A stretch of 64,000 bases of DNA from Bradyrhizobium vignae (GTDB taxonomy: Bacteria; Pseudomonadota; Alphaproteobacteria; Rhizobiales; Xanthobacteraceae). A program made the translations under genes and the position numbers. Where the stretch lies: assembly GCF_004114425.1 (NCBI RefSeq), contig NZ_RDQF01000016.1, positions 62,001 through 126,000 of the forward strand. The letters are read 5' to 3'. Of the stretch, positions 44,910 through 54,117 are shown piece after piece. Under the pieces are notes generated by a model that ran no database searches, was not told the origin of the DNA, and saw nothing but the letters and a program-made list of their open reading frames with translations. Each line of letters opens with the position of its first letter. Within the stretch, counting starts at the first letter, position 1.

Positions 44910-45003
44910 GGCAATGCGGCCGTTCCTGCGCGATTTCTGGAGTGTAGCGGTGTTCCCGGAGTTCGGCGAGAGGTAAATTCGGGAACCCGGGCACAAACGC
45001 GTG

Positions 45004-45945
45004 TCAGCCAGGGTCCTCAGTCGCGCTCACCATCGTCGCCAGCCACCCCCTCGCCTCATTCGGCCTCACCCACTCGAATTCCGGCAATTGGTGCCGGAAC
45101 CAGGTGAACTGGCGCTTGGCATAATGGCGGGTATCGGCCCGGCCGATCCCAGCGGCCTCCTCCAGGCTCAGCCCGCCGCGCAGATGCCGGATCAAGGCCG
45201 GCACCCCATGGGCCTTCATCGCCGGCAGCAGCGGATCGAGGTGTCGGGCGGCGAGCCGCTCGACTTCCCTGAGCGCACCGGCACCCAGCATAGCATCGAA
45301 GCGGGCATCGATGCGGGCATACAGCTCGTCGCGTTCGGGGGCGAGAAACACCGCGCGAAAACTGTCTTTCGGCAGCAGCGGTGGCTGCCCCTCCTGCTGC
45401 CAGTCGAGCAGCGAACGCCCGGTTGCCTCGATCACCTCAAGCGCGCGCGCAATCCGGGTGCGGTCGCGCAGGTTCAACCGCTCGGCCGCGGGCGGATCGC
45501 GGCGCGCGAGTTCCGCGTGCAGCGCCTCGACGCCGTTCCGTTCCAACCGCGCGCGTACATCGTCGCGCACCTCGGCAGGGATCGGCGGCACCACGGAGAG
45601 ACCGGCCGTCAACGCCTTGAAATAGAGCCCGGTCCCGCCGATGAAGATCGGCAGACGCCCCTGAGCCCTTGCTCCATCGAGCGCCTTCGCCGCGTCGCTT
45701 ACCCAGGCACCAGCCGAGAAGTTCACGGCGGCATCGACATGGCCATAAAGGCGATGCGGCACGAGCGCCTCATCCGCCGCTGTCGGCCGCGCCGTGATGA
45801 TGCGCAGGTCGCGGTAGACCTGCATGGAATCGGCATTGATGACGACGCCATCGGTGGCGAGCGCAAGCTCGAGCGCCAGCGCCGACTTGCCGCTGGCGGT
45901 CGGGCCTGCGATAAGCACGGCCTTGCCTGAATGCCCCTCGCTCAC
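45004..45945 (-). CDS. miaA: tRNA dimethylallyltransferase
   Basis: A 313-residue enzyme that prenylates A37 of tRNAs reading codons with U first. P-loop AVLIAGPTASGKSALALELAL, DSMQVYRDLRIITARPTAADEA, VPHRLYGHVDAAVNFSAGAW, PIFIGGTGLYFKALTAGLS and the substrate-binding C-terminal TRHYAKRQFTWFRHQ. The start is a GTG at 45945 with GAGG 5 nt upstream. Its start codon is 11 bp from the divergent serB start, so the promoters must lie within or beyond the opposite coding region. Confidence 0.96.
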   Translation of the reverse strand: MSEGHSGKAVLIAGPTASGKSALALELALATDGVVINADSMQVYRDLRIITARPTAADEALVPHRLYGHVDAAVNFSAGAWVSDAAKALDGARAQGRLPIFIGGTGLYFKALTAGLSVVPPIPAEVRDDVRARLERNGVEALHAELARRDPPAAERLNLRDRTRIARALEVIEATGRSLLDWQQEGQPPLLPKDSFRAVFLAPERDELYARIDARFDAMLGAGALREVERLAARHLDPLLPAMKAHGVPALIRHLRGGLSLEEAAGIGRADTRHYAKRQFTWFRHQLPEFEWVRPNEARGWLATMVSATEDPG

Positions 45946-45956
45946 GAAAACCTCAA

Positions 45957-46862
45957 ATGTCCCTCGTTGCCACGCTGATCTGCAACCCTGACAATCCCGC
46001 GCTCGACTCGACCATCGTCGACGGCGCCCGCGCCGTGCTGCCTCAGGCAGCTCCCGCGCACTGGCTGTTCGACGGGGTTGCGGTCGACATTCCCTTCGGC
46101 GTCGACAGTAACCTCGAAGGCGACCGCCACGCCATCGAGCAGCGGTTGCGCGAGCTCCGCGGCGACCTGCCCATCGACATCGTCGTGCAGCCAGTCGGCT
46201 TCCGGCGCAAGAAGCTTTTTCTCGCCGACATGGATTCCACCATGATCGGCCAGGAGTGTATCGACGAGCTCGCCGATTTCGTCGGGGTGAAGGCGCATGT
46301 CGCAGGCATCACCGAGCGTGCGATGCGCGGCGAGATCGAGTTCGAGCCAGCGCTGCGCGAGCGCGTCGCGCTGCTCAAGGACCTGCCGGCCAGCGCGGTC
46401 GACGAGGTGCTGGCCAAGCGCATCACGCTGACGCCGGGTGGTAGGACACTGGTCGCGACCATGCGCGCCCATGGCGCCTACACCTGCCTCGTCTCGGGCG
46501 GTTTCACGCTATTCACGACCGCGATCGCCGCCAAGCTCGGCTTTCAGGAGAACCGCGCCAACGAGCTCGTCGTGCGCGACGGCAAGTTCACCGGCGAGGT
46601 GAAGGAGCCGATCCTCGGCCGCGCCGCAAAGCTTGCGACGCTGGTGGACCTGATGGAGTCGTTCGATCTCGACGACATCGACTCGGTCGTGGTCGGCGAC
46701 GGTGCCAATGATCTCGGGATGATCCAGGCGGCGGGGCTCGGCGTCGCCTATCACGCCAAGCCTGCGGTGGCCGCTGCCGCGGGCGCGCGGATCGATCATG
46801 GCGATCTCACCGCGCTGCTCTATGCGCAGGGGTATCGGCGCGACGAGTTCGTGGAGGGGTAG
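45957..46862 (+). CDS. serB: Phosphoserine phosphatase
   Basis: A 301-residue HAD phosphatase that finishes serine synthesis. HAD motif I is FLADMDSTMIGQECIDELAD; motif II is CLVSGGFTLFTTAIAAKLGF; motif III/IV is VVVGDGANDLGMIQAAGLGVAYHAKP. The about 85-residue N-terminal part (MSLVATLICNPDNPAL...) is the usual extension of alphaproteobacterial SerB. It diverges from miaA. Confidence 0.97.
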   Translation: MSLVATLICNPDNPALDSTIVDGARAVLPQAAPAHWLFDGVAVDIPFGVDSNLEGDRHAIEQRLRELRGDLPIDIVVQPVGFRRKKLFLADMDSTMIGQECIDELADFVGVKAHVAGITERAMRGEIEFEPALRERVALLKDLPASAVDEVLAKRITLTPGGRTLVATMRAHGAYTCLVSGGFTLFTTAIAAKLGFQENRANELVVRDGKFTGEVKEPILGRAAKLATLVDLMESFDLDDIDSVVVGDGANDLGMIQAAGLGVAYHAKPAVAAAAGARIDHGDLTALLYAQGYRRDEFVEG

Positions 46863-46900
46863 CCTCGCCGTCGTCAGCCCTTGTTGCTGGCTCAGCAGCC

Positions 46901-46994
46901 GTAGGATGGGCAAAGGCGCGCTTGCGCCGTGCCCACCACTCTTGCCGCGATGTTGGAAAGGTGGTGGGCACGCTTTGCTTTGCCCACCCTGTAC
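46901..46994. repeat. Palindromic repeat (gtgggca family) between convergent genes
   Basis: GTAGGATGGGCAAAGGCGCG then GCGCCGTGCCCACCAC, and GTGGTGGGCACGCTTTGC then TTTGCCCACCCTGTAC: an inverted pair of units, each containing smaller complementary parts. It fills the gap between the serB and protease gene ends (convergent), so it can serve as a two-way terminator. GTGGGCA-type repeats are widespread in Bradyrhizobium. Confidence 0.75.
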
Positions 46995-47009
46995 GAGACC
47001 GTACTGCGA

Positions 47010-48527
47010 CTACTGCACGCTCAGCGCGACAAACCGCAGCTCGCCGTCGGCGTTGGAGACCAGCAGCAGCACCGATTTCTTGCCGTCCTTCTTGAGCTGA
47101 TCGACCCGCTTCTGAATGTCGGCCCCGCTCGACACTGCCTCCTGCGCCACCTCGACGATGACATCGCCGGCGGACAGGCGCTTCTCGGCCGCGTCCGAAT
47201 TGGCGTCGACGCTGGTGACCACCACGCCTTTGACGCTGTCCTTGATCTTGTAGCGCGTGCGCAGATCCTTGTTCAGCGTTGCGAGATCAAGGCCGAGCGC
47301 CTTCTGCGTCACGGGCTTCTCCGGCGCCGGCTCGTCGGTCTTCACCGCAGCCTGCACCTTTTCGGGATCCTGGAGGCGGCCCAGCGTGACCTTCTTGGTC
47401 TCTTCCTGACCTTTGCGGATGATGACGACATCGACCTCCTTGCCGACCGCGGTGTCCGCGACGACGCGGGACAGGTCCTTCGGGTCCTTGACGTCCTTGC
47501 CGTCGAACTTGACGACCACATCGCCGGGCTCGATGCCGGCGGGCTTGGCCGGGCCCTTATCGTCGACGCCGGCGACCAGCGCACCGCGCGCCGGCTTGAT
47601 GTTGAGACTCTCGGCGATCTCGTCGGTGACGCTCTGGATGCGCACGCCAAGCCAGCCACGGCGCAGCTCGCCGAACTGGCGGAGCTGGTCGACGACGCCC
47701 ACCACCGTCTTCGACGGCACGGCGAAGCCGATGCCGATGGAACCGCCGGAGGGGGAAATGATCAGCGTGTTGACGCCAATGACGTCGCCGTCGAGGTTGA
47801 ACAGCGGGCCGCCGGAATTGCCGCGGTTGATGGAGGCGTCGGTCTGGATGTAGCTGTCATATGGCCCTGAGGAGATGTCGCGGTTCTTGGCCGAGACGAT
47901 GCCGGCGGTCACCGTGCCCCCGAGGCTGAAGGGATTGCCGATCGCGATCACCCAGTCGCCGAGGCGCAGCTTGTCGGAGTCGCCGAACTTCACCGCGACC
48001 AGCGGCTTCGGCGGCTTGATCTTGAGCACGGCGAGATCGGTCTTCTTGTCGACCCCGACCAGCTCGGCCTTGATCTTGGTGCCGTCGTTGAGGATGACGT
48101 GGATCTCATCGGCGTCCGCAATGACGTGGTTGTTGGTGACGACGACGCCCGATGCGTCGATGATGAAGCCGCTTCCGAGCGAGTTGGTTTTGCGCGGCGG
48201 GTTGTTGTCACCGCCCTTGCTGCCACCACCGGGGCCCCGACGGTTCTTGAAGAAGTCGTCGAAGAACTCCTCGAACGGCGAGCCGGGCGGCAATTGCGGC
48301 ATGGTGTTGCTGCCGCCGCCCTTGGCGTCGACCGTCTGCGAGGTCGAGATGTTGACGACCGCGTCGATCACCTTCTCGGCGACGTCGGCGATGCCATCCG
48401 GTCCGCGCGCATAGGCTGGCGTGCCGAACGCGCTGAAAGCACCGACGGCGAGCGCGGCCAGCCCAATTCGCACACCAAGTCGCACGCGACGGCGCGAGTG
48501 GGACGGGGCAGTGGTGGCAGCGGTCAT
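47010..48527 (-). CDS. degP: Do-family periplasmic serine protease
   Basis: A 505-residue HtrA/Deg protease-chaperone that degrades misfolded envelope proteins. Start at 48527 (GGAG site). Signal sequence (VRIGLAALAVGAFSAFGTPAYA), then a Q-linker (GGGSNTMPQLPPGSPFEEFFDDFF), the trypsin-like domain with catalytic His in TNNHVIADADEI, Asp in KKTDLAVLKI and Ser in INRGNSGGPLFN, and two PDZ domains (about 290-370 and 410-500; RGWLGVRIQSVTDE and KGVVVTSVDANSDAAEKRL). The hflKC operon upstream is transcribed in the same direction. Gene name degP versus degQ cannot be decided. Confidence 0.95.
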   Translation of the reverse strand: MTAATTAPSHSRRRVRLGVRIGLAALAVGAFSAFGTPAYARGPDGIADVAEKVIDAVVNISTSQTVDAKGGGSNTMPQLPPGSPFEEFFDDFFKNRRGPGGGSKGGDNNPPRKTNSLGSGFIIDASGVVVTNNHVIADADEIHVILNDGTKIKAELVGVDKKTDLAVLKIKPPKPLVAVKFGDSDKLRLGDWVIAIGNPFSLGGTVTAGIVSAKNRDISSGPYDSYIQTDASINRGNSGGPLFNLDGDVIGVNTLIISPSGGSIGIGFAVPSKTVVGVVDQLRQFGELRRGWLGVRIQSVTDEIAESLNIKPARGALVAGVDDKGPAKPAGIEPGDVVVKFDGKDVKDPKDLSRVVADTAVGKEVDVVIIRKGQEETKKVTLGRLQDPEKVQAAVKTDEPAPEKPVTQKALGLDLATLNKDLRTRYKIKDSVKGVVVTSVDANSDAAEKRLSAGDVIVEVAQEAVSSGADIQKRVDQLKKDGKKSVLLLVSNADGELRFVALSVQ

Positions 48528-48669
48528 TGTGATCTCCAGACAAAGGGATTCGGCGCCAGACTGCGCTCGAACGGGGGCACGGCGCAAGCGCGGAGCTTAA
48601 CGGGCTTCAAGAGCCCGATAATAGGGCGAAAACCAGTCCGGCGCCTTCACTTTGGCGTTGGCTTGATAG

Positions 48670-48876
48670 CTAAATTGGGCGCCGCATAACCCAGATCAGG
48701 ACCAGGCCGGCCACGGCCGAGCCGATCCCGACCGCCCGCAGGATGTTGTCCGGCGTGGCGATGGCGCTCTTCATGGCTTTGCGCATCCAGTTGGGACTGG
48801 CCGCGAACATCAAGCCTTCCAGCACGAACAGGATGCCTAGGCCGATGAGGAAGTCGGCGAACGCAATGGACCTCAT
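48670..48876 (-). CDS. DUF2065 small membrane protein
   Basis: A 68-residue protein with two helices: DFLIGLGILFVLEGLMFAASPNWMRKAMK, then NILRAVGIGSAVAGLVLIWVMRR. It matches the DUF2065 (E. coli YjeT) pattern, including the central NWMRKAM segment. In E. coli this gene also follows hflK-hflC. It lies 70 bp after hflC here, which supports a shared role in membrane proteostasis, though the function is not known. Confidence 0.88.
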   Translation of the reverse strand: MRSIAFADFLIGLGILFVLEGLMFAASPNWMRKAMKSAIATPDNILRAVGIGSAVAGLVLIWVMRRPI

Positions 48877-48947
48877 CGGAATGGAACCTCCCGTTATGCT
48901 GTTCTTGTCCGGGCAAAGCGCGGCGAGATCCGCCGCCCTTGTCTAGC

Positions 48948-49844
48948 TTACGGCTTAGCCGGCGTCTCGGTTGCCGTCTTGCCGGACGGGTGACCGAAGT
49001 ACCGGAAGAAATCCGATTCCGGCCGCAGCAGGAAGCGGGTGTCGCTCGCACGCAGCCCGTTCTCGTAGGCCGTCATCGACCGGTAAAAGGCGAAGAAGTC
49101 GGCGTCCTTGCCGTAGGCTTCCGCAAACAGGCGGTTGCGCTCGGCATCGCCCGCGCCGCGGGTCTGCTCGGCCTGCGAATTGGCTTCCGCGATGATGACT
49201 GTCGCCTCACGGTCGGCCTTGGACTTGATCTCCTGAGCCTTCTGTCCACCCTGTGCACGGAACTCGGCCGCCTCGCGCTCGCGCTCGGTCTTCATGCGCT
49301 GGTAGACCGCCTGGCTGTTCTGCTCCGGCAGGTCGGCGCGGCGGATCCGGACGTCGACCACCTGAATGCCATAGCCGTCGGCCTCGTGGTCGAGCTGGTC
49401 GCGGATGCGCAGCATCAGCTTCTCGCGGTCGTCGCGAACCACGTTGATGAAGGTGACCTCGCCGAGCACGCGGCGCAGCGCCGCGTTGAGGAGCGTGGTG
49501 AGCTGGATGTTGGCGGCCTGGATCGAGCCGACGCTCTGATAGAAGCGCAGCGCGTCCTTGATGCGATAGCGCGCGAAGGCGTCGACCACGAGCCGCTTCT
49601 GGTCGGACGCGATCGCTTCCTGCGACGGGTTCTCGAGGTCGAGGATCCGCTTGTCGATGTTGATCACCGAATTCCACGGTGCCTTGAAATGCAGGCCGGG
49701 AGCGGTGACGACGTCGACGGGCCTGCCGAACTGGAGCACGATGGTCTGCTCGGTCTGCTGCACCGTGAACAGTGACATGTAGGCCACGATCAGGACCAGG
49801 AGCAGCCCGAGCAGCGTGGCGAAACCTGTAACCGGAGACCTCAT
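48948..49844 (-). CDS. hflC: Protease modulator HflC (SPFH family)
   Basis: A 298-residue membrane-anchored SPFH (band 7) protein which, with HflK, surrounds and restrains the FtsH protease. An N-terminal helix (ATLLGLLLVLIVAYMSLFTVQQTEQTIVLQFG) is followed by the prohibitin-like domain (FKAPWNSVINIDKRILDLENPSQEAI) and a coiled-coil region with Glu/Lys/Arg repeats (MKTEREREAAEFRAQGGQKAQEIKSKAD). It overlaps hflK by 4 bp. Confidence 0.95.
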   Translation of the reverse strand: MRSPVTGFATLLGLLLVLIVAYMSLFTVQQTEQTIVLQFGRPVDVVTAPGLHFKAPWNSVINIDKRILDLENPSQEAIASDQKRLVVDAFARYRIKDALRFYQSVGSIQAANIQLTTLLNAALRRVLGEVTFINVVRDDREKLMLRIRDQLDHEADGYGIQVVDVRIRRADLPEQNSQAVYQRMKTEREREAAEFRAQGGQKAQEIKSKADREATVIIAEANSQAEQTRGAGDAERNRLFAEAYGKDADFFAFYRSMTAYENGLRASDTRFLLRPESDFFRYFGHPSGKTATETPAKP

Positions 49845-50977
49845 CGGCTGCCTCCGCTCGACTGCGGACCGGTCATAGGTGTCCGCTTGGGCGCCAGTTC
49901 GGGAAGCGGCAGATAGGGCACGACGCCTTGGCCTGAGGGGCCGCCGTCATAGACGAGCTTGTCGGCGCCGCCGAGCACGCGCTCCATCGTCTCCAGATAA
50001 ATCCGTTCTCGGGTCACGTCGGGCGCCTTCTTGTATTCGTCGTAAATCTTCAGGAAGCGCGCGCTCTGGCCCTTGGCCTCGGCAACCGCCTGCTCCTTGT
50101 AGCCTTCGGCATCCTGCAGGATCTTGGCCGCGCGTCCGCGCGCCTGCGGCACCACTTGGTTGGCGTAGGTCTGCGCTTCGTTCTGCAACTGCTCCTGATT
50201 GGCGCGCGCCGCCTGCACGTCGCGGAAGGCATCGATCACTTGGGCGGGCGGATCGACCTTCTGCATCTGCACCTGGGTGATCTGAATGCCCGCTCCGTAG
50301 CTGTCCAGAGTTCTCTGGATCAGTTCCTGCACCCCCTGCTCGGTGACGTTGCGTGCTCCGGTCAGGATCGGCTGGATCTGCGAGCGGCCGATCACCTCGC
50401 GCATCGCGCTCTCGGCGACCGCTTTCACGGTGCCTTCGGGATTCTGGATGTTGAAGAGGAAGTCGCCGACGCCGTCCGGCTTGATGCGCCAGAGCACCGT
50501 GAAGTCGACGTCGACGATGTTTTCGTCGCCTGTCAGCATCAGGCTCTCTTCCGGGACGTCACGTATGGAGCGGCCGCGACGCGCCGGATCTTCGATCAGC
50601 GTCATACCGATGGAGATGGTGTTGACGCGCAGCGCCTTGGGCAGCAGCACTGTCTCGATCGGATAAGGCAGATGATAGTTCAGGCCGGGCTGCACGGTGC
50701 GGACATGCTTGCCGAAGCGCAGCACGACGCCGAGTTCTTCGGACTGCACGCGGAAGAAGCCCGACAGCAGCCAGAATGCGACGATCAGCAGGATGATCAG
50801 CGTGATACCGATGCCGGAGAAATAACCACCCGGCATGATCTGCTGGAGGCGGTCCTGGCCGCGCCGCAGAAGATCCTCCAGATCCGGCGGTCTCGGCCCG
50901 ACCGGTTGCGGACCTGAGCCCCATGGTCCCTTTGGACCCGAGCCCCATGGGCCACCGCCCTGATTCTTCCACGGCAT
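49841..50977 (-). CDS. hflK: FtsH protease activity modulator HflK
   Basis: A 378-residue partner of HflC. The Gly/Pro-rich cytoplasmic start (MPWKNQGGGPWGSG...) precedes a helix (GITLIILLIVAFWLLSGFF), then the SPFH domain (VVLRFGKHVRTVQPGLNYHLPYPIETVLLPK) and a coiled-coil tail (ANQEQLQNEAQTYANQVVPQARGRAAKIL). The N-terminal Trp/Gly-rich region is typical. It is the first gene of hflK-hflC-DUF2065. Confidence 0.96.
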   Translation of the reverse strand: MPWKNQGGGPWGSGPKGPWGSGPQPVGPRPPDLEDLLRRGQDRLQQIMPGGYFSGIGITLIILLIVAFWLLSGFFRVQSEELGVVLRFGKHVRTVQPGLNYHLPYPIETVLLPKALRVNTISIGMTLIEDPARRGRSIRDVPEESLMLTGDENIVDVDFTVLWRIKPDGVGDFLFNIQNPEGTVKAVAESAMREVIGRSQIQPILTGARNVTEQGVQELIQRTLDSYGAGIQITQVQMQKVDPPAQVIDAFRDVQAARANQEQLQNEAQTYANQVVPQARGRAAKILQDAEGYKEQAVAEAKGQSARFLKIYDEYKKAPDVTRERIYLETMERVLGGADKLVYDGGPSGQGVVPYLPLPELAPKRTPMTGPQSSGGSR

Positions 50978-51104
50978 TCGACGCTCTCCTCGGCAGGGTG
51001 GAATTGCCCCCGCCCGCTTTGTCCGGTCCGGCTTTATAGGGGACAGGCAGGTCCCTTACAACGCGGCCTGGGCCGTCCTCCGAGCTATGCTTGGGCACGA
51101 AAAA

Positions 51105-51122
51105 GTCAATGTAAACATTGAC
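51105..51122. promoter_or_regulatory. Palindrome between folA and hflK
   Basis: GTCAATGTAAACATTGAC is a palindrome with 8-bp arms and a 2-bp centre. Read toward hflK it is followed by TTTTTC, and ATTGACTTTTTCG-type sequence could serve as a -35 element of the hflK promoter; read toward folA it lies just beyond the folA stop (51131). It may be an operator for hflKC or a terminator for thyA-folA. The loop is too short for a good terminator. Confidence 0.45.
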
Positions 51123-51130
51123 GAATGCGG

Positions 51131-51640
51131 TTAATGGCGGGGGCGCCGACGATATGTCACATAGGAGAAGTCAGCGCTGTCGTCGGGGCCGGCAGGATGG
51201 CGGATGCGCTCAATCTCGTCCCAATCAGCCTTGTCGATGTCGAAATGCGTGTCGCCTTCCGGCCGCGCATGCACTTCGGTGATTTCGAGGCGATCGGCGC
51301 GATCGAGCCATTGCCGGTAGATCTCGGCGCCGCCGATCACCGCGATCTCAGTGACCGAACGCCGCAGGGCATCGCCGAGCGCAACCGCAGCCGCAGCCGC
51401 TCCCGACGTCGTAACAATGGCGCCACTGGCGCGATAGGCCGCATCGCGCGTGATCACGATGTTGGTGCGGTCCGGCAGCGGCCGGCGCAGGGATTCGAAA
51501 GTCTTGCGGCCCATGATCACCGGCTTGCCGATCGTGAGCGCCTTGAAGCGGGCCATGTCGGATTTCAATCGCCACGGAATGGCGTTGCCCGCGCCGATGA
51601 CGCCGTTCTCCGCGATGGCGACGACAAAGACGATCTCCAT
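51131..51640 (-). CDS. folA: Dihydrofolate reductase
   Basis: A 169-residue type I enzyme that reduces dihydrofolate with NADPH. MEIVFVVAIAENGVIGAGNAIPWRLKSDMARFKALTIG contains the NAIPW motif and the substrate Asp region; then GKPVIMGRKTFESL and ALRRSVTEIAVIGGAEIYRQWLDRADRLEITEVHA. The start at 51640 overlaps the GNAT stop by one base. With thyA two genes upstream it regenerates the folate consumed by thymidylate synthesis. Confidence 0.96.
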   Translation of the reverse strand: MEIVFVVAIAENGVIGAGNAIPWRLKSDMARFKALTIGKPVIMGRKTFESLRRPLPDRTNIVITRDAAYRASGAIVTTSGAAAAAVALGDALRRSVTEIAVIGGAEIYRQWLDRADRLEITEVHARPEGDTHFDIDKADWDEIERIRHPAGPDDSADFSYVTYRRRPRH

Positions 51641-52125
51641 CAGGGCGCGCTCCCGGCAAGCCGCGTCAGCGCAGGCCCGGTGACGCGGCACAGCGTCCAG
51701 TCGTCCATCATGACCGCACCGAGCGATTTGTAGAACGCGATCGACGGTGCGTTCCAGTCCAGCACCGCCCATTGCAGGCGCGACCAGCCGTTCTCGACGC
51801 ACTCCCTCGCGAGATAGACCAGCAGCGCCTTGCCGAGCCCCCTGCCCCGATGCGACGGCCGCACGTAAAGATCTTCGAGATAGATGCCGTGGCGGCCGCT
51901 GAAGGTGGAGAAATTTGCAAACCACACCGCGAAGCCGACCGGCTCGCCGTTCCACTCGGCGATCGCGCAATAGAGCTGCGGCCTCTCGCCGAACAGCGCC
52001 TCCGCGATGTCAGCCTCGGTCGCCTCGACCTCGTGCGAAAGCTTTTCGTACTCGGCGAGCTCGCGGATGAAAGCAAGAACGAGCCCGGCTTCGCCGGCGC
52101 GCGCGCGGCGGATGTTGACCGACAT
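51640..52125 (-). CDS. GNAT-family N-acetyltransferase
   Basis: A 161-residue acetyltransferase of the spermidine/diamine-like GNAT group: VNIRRARAGEAGLVLAFIRELAEYEKLSHEVEATEADI, the acetyl-CoA loop VRPSHRGRGLGKALLVYLA with RGRGLG, and GWSRLQWAVLDWNAPSIAFYKSLGA. It starts 5 nt after thyA and overlaps folA by one base, so it is carried in the thyA-folA operon. Substrate unknown; the fold is certain, the reaction inferred. Confidence 0.88.
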   Translation of the reverse strand: MSVNIRRARAGEAGLVLAFIRELAEYEKLSHEVEATEADIAEALFGERPQLYCAIAEWNGEPVGFAVWFANFSTFSGRHGIYLEDLYVRPSHRGRGLGKALLVYLARECVENGWSRLQWAVLDWNAPSIAFYKSLGAVMMDDWTLCRVTGPALTRLAGSAP

Positions 52126-52130
52126 CTGCG

Positions 52131-52925
52131 CTAGACCGCGACGTCCGCCTTGATATGCGGATGCGGGTCGTAGCCGACGAGCTCGAAATCCTCGTAGCGG
52201 AACGAGAAGATGTCCTTCACATCGGGGTTGATCCGCATCACCGGCAGCGCGCGCGGCGCACGGGTGAGCTGAAGCCGCGCCTGCTCCAGATGGTTGGAGT
52301 AGAGGTGGGTGTCGCCGAGCGAGTGCACGAAGTCGCCCGGCTTCAGGCCGGTGACCTGCGCGACCATCATGGTGAGCAGCGCGTAGGAGGCGATATTGAA
52401 GGGCACGCCGAGGAAGACGTCGGCCGAGCGCTGATAGAGCTGGCACGACAGCTTGCCGTTCGCGACATAGAACTGGAACAGCAGGTGGCAAGGCGGCAGC
52501 GCCATCTTCTCGACGTCGGCCGGATTCCAGGCGGTGACGATCAGCCGGCGGGAATCTGGAGTGCGCTTGATCATATCGATGACATTGGCGATCTGGTCGA
52601 TGCTGCGCCCGTCGGCCGTGGGCCAGGAGCGCCATTGATGACCGTACACCGGGCCGAGATCACCATTGGCATCCGCCCATTCGTCCCAGATGGTGACGCC
52701 GTTGTCGCGCAGATACTTGATGTTGGTGTCGCCCTTCAGGAACCAGAGCAGCTCGTGCACGATCGCCTTCAGCGGCAGCCGCTTGGTGGTCAGCATCGGG
52801 AAGCCGGCGGACAGATTGAAGCGCATCTGGTGGCCGAACACCGAGAGCGTGCCGGTGCCCGTTCGGTCGGTCTTCTCGGCGCCGTCTGAAAGAATCCGCT
52901 CGAGCAGGTCCTGATACTGGTGCAT
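52131..52925 (-). CDS. thyA: Thymidylate synthase
   Basis: A 264-residue enzyme methylating dUMP to dTMP with methylenetetrahydrofolate. FGHQMRFNLSAGFPMLTTKRLPLKAIVHELLWFLKGDTNIKYL, the dUMP/folate site WDEWADANGDLGPVYGHQWRSWPT, catalytic Cys in NPADVEKMALPPCHLLFQFYVA and GDTHLYSNHLEQARLQL. Full family length. First gene of thyA-GNAT-folA. Confidence 0.98.
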   Translation of the reverse strand: MHQYQDLLERILSDGAEKTDRTGTGTLSVFGHQMRFNLSAGFPMLTTKRLPLKAIVHELLWFLKGDTNIKYLRDNGVTIWDEWADANGDLGPVYGHQWRSWPTADGRSIDQIANVIDMIKRTPDSRRLIVTAWNPADVEKMALPPCHLLFQFYVANGKLSCQLYQRSADVFLGVPFNIASYALLTMMVAQVTGLKPGDFVHSLGDTHLYSNHLEQARLQLTRAPRALPVMRINPDVKDIFSFRYEDFELVGYDPHPHIKADVAV

Positions 52926-53111
52926 GTGCCAAAAACCTCAAGAAGACGGCAGCCTTTGGGGAGGCGGCGAACTTAACGGCCACCCCGGTGCTGCGACAGC
53001 GGCGATTCGCTACTCCCATCGATTATACCCGGAAAAATGAGTGTTCCCGGCACAAACGACAAGGACGGAACTGACGTCCCGCCCTTCTGCCTATCAGCTT
53101 GATTGCGTTGC

Positions 53112-54089
53112 CTAAGTCGCCGGCTTGAGCACCGGGGTCCACTTCGCGATCTCGTTCTTGACCAGGGTGGCCAGCGCTTCCGGCGTCCGTTCGGCGGGAC
53201 CCGGGATGACGCTGCCGAGTTCGAGCAGGCGCTTGCGCACGGTCTCGTCATCGAGCGCCTTGGCGGCCGCTGCGTTCAGACTCGCCACGATCGCAGGCGA
53301 GGTTCCCTTCGGGGCGAACATCGCATTCCAAGCCTGGGCCTGGAACTTCGGCAAGCCCGCTTCCACCGTCGTCGGCACGTTCGGCAGCGACGGATTGCGC
53401 TCCGGTGTTGCGATCGCATAGGCCTTGATGGTGCCGGCATTGATCTGCGGCACCGCGTTGACGATCTGGTCGCACATGTAGTCGACCTGGCCCGCCACCA
53501 GCGCATTCATCGCAGGGCCCGTACCGTTGAAGGGCACGCCGACCGGCTTGATGTCGAGGATCGAGTGCAGAAGCTCGCATGAGACGTGCGAGACCGATCC
53601 GACACCGGCATGCGCGGCATTCAACTTCTCTGTGTTCGCCTTCACATAGGTAACGAACTCGTTCAGATCCTTCGGCGGAAAGTCCCTGCGTGCGAGGATC
53701 AGGATCGGTGTGCCCGCGAGCAGCGCGATCGGCTCGAAATCCTTCTCGGGATGATAGGCGAGCTTCGGATAGAGCGGCACCGATGCCGCATGGGTGCCCA
53801 TGTGGCCGGTGATCAGCGTATAGCCATCATTGGCCGCGCGCGCAGCGCGCGTCGTCGCGGTGGTGCCGCCGGCACCGACGACGTTCTCGATGATGATGCT
53901 TTGTCCCAGCGTCTGCGCCATGTGCGCGGTGATGATGCGCGCGACGACATCGGTCGGGCCACCGGCCGCAAACGGCACGATCGTGGTGATGCTGCGCGTC
54001 GGATAGGTCTGCGCCTCAGCCGGTGCAACAAGGCCCAACGAGGCGAGCGCTACGGCACATGCGCCCGTGAGCGCGCGAATGAAGGTCAT
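53112..54089 (-). CDS. tctC: Tripartite tricarboxylate transporter binding protein TctC
   Basis: A 325-residue periplasmic Bug/TctC protein. Signal peptide (FIRALTGACAVALASLGLVAPAEAQ), then YPTRSITTIVPFAAGGPTDVVARIITAHMAQTLGQSIIIENVVGAGG, the carboxylate-binding loop VGVPFNGTGPAMNALVAGQVDYMCDQIVNAVPQI and PTTVEAGLP. It follows tctA after a terminator-like hairpin. It is a paralogue of the lone TctC at 16405. Ligand unknown, likely a tri- or dicarboxylate. Confidence 0.93.
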   Translation of the reverse strand: MTFIRALTGACAVALASLGLVAPAEAQTYPTRSITTIVPFAAGGPTDVVARIITAHMAQTLGQSIIIENVVGAGGTTATTRAARAANDGYTLITGHMGTHAASVPLYPKLAYHPEKDFEPIALLAGTPILILARRDFPPKDLNEFVTYVKANTEKLNAAHAGVGSVSHVSCELLHSILDIKPVGVPFNGTGPAMNALVAGQVDYMCDQIVNAVPQINAGTIKAYAIATPERNPSLPNVPTTVEAGLPKFQAQAWNAMFAPKGTSPAIVASLNAAAAKALDDETVRKRLLELGSVIPGPAERTPEALATLVKNEIAKWTPVLKPAT

Positions 54090-54117
54090 GGTATCGGTCC
54101 CTTGAACACAAACAAAG

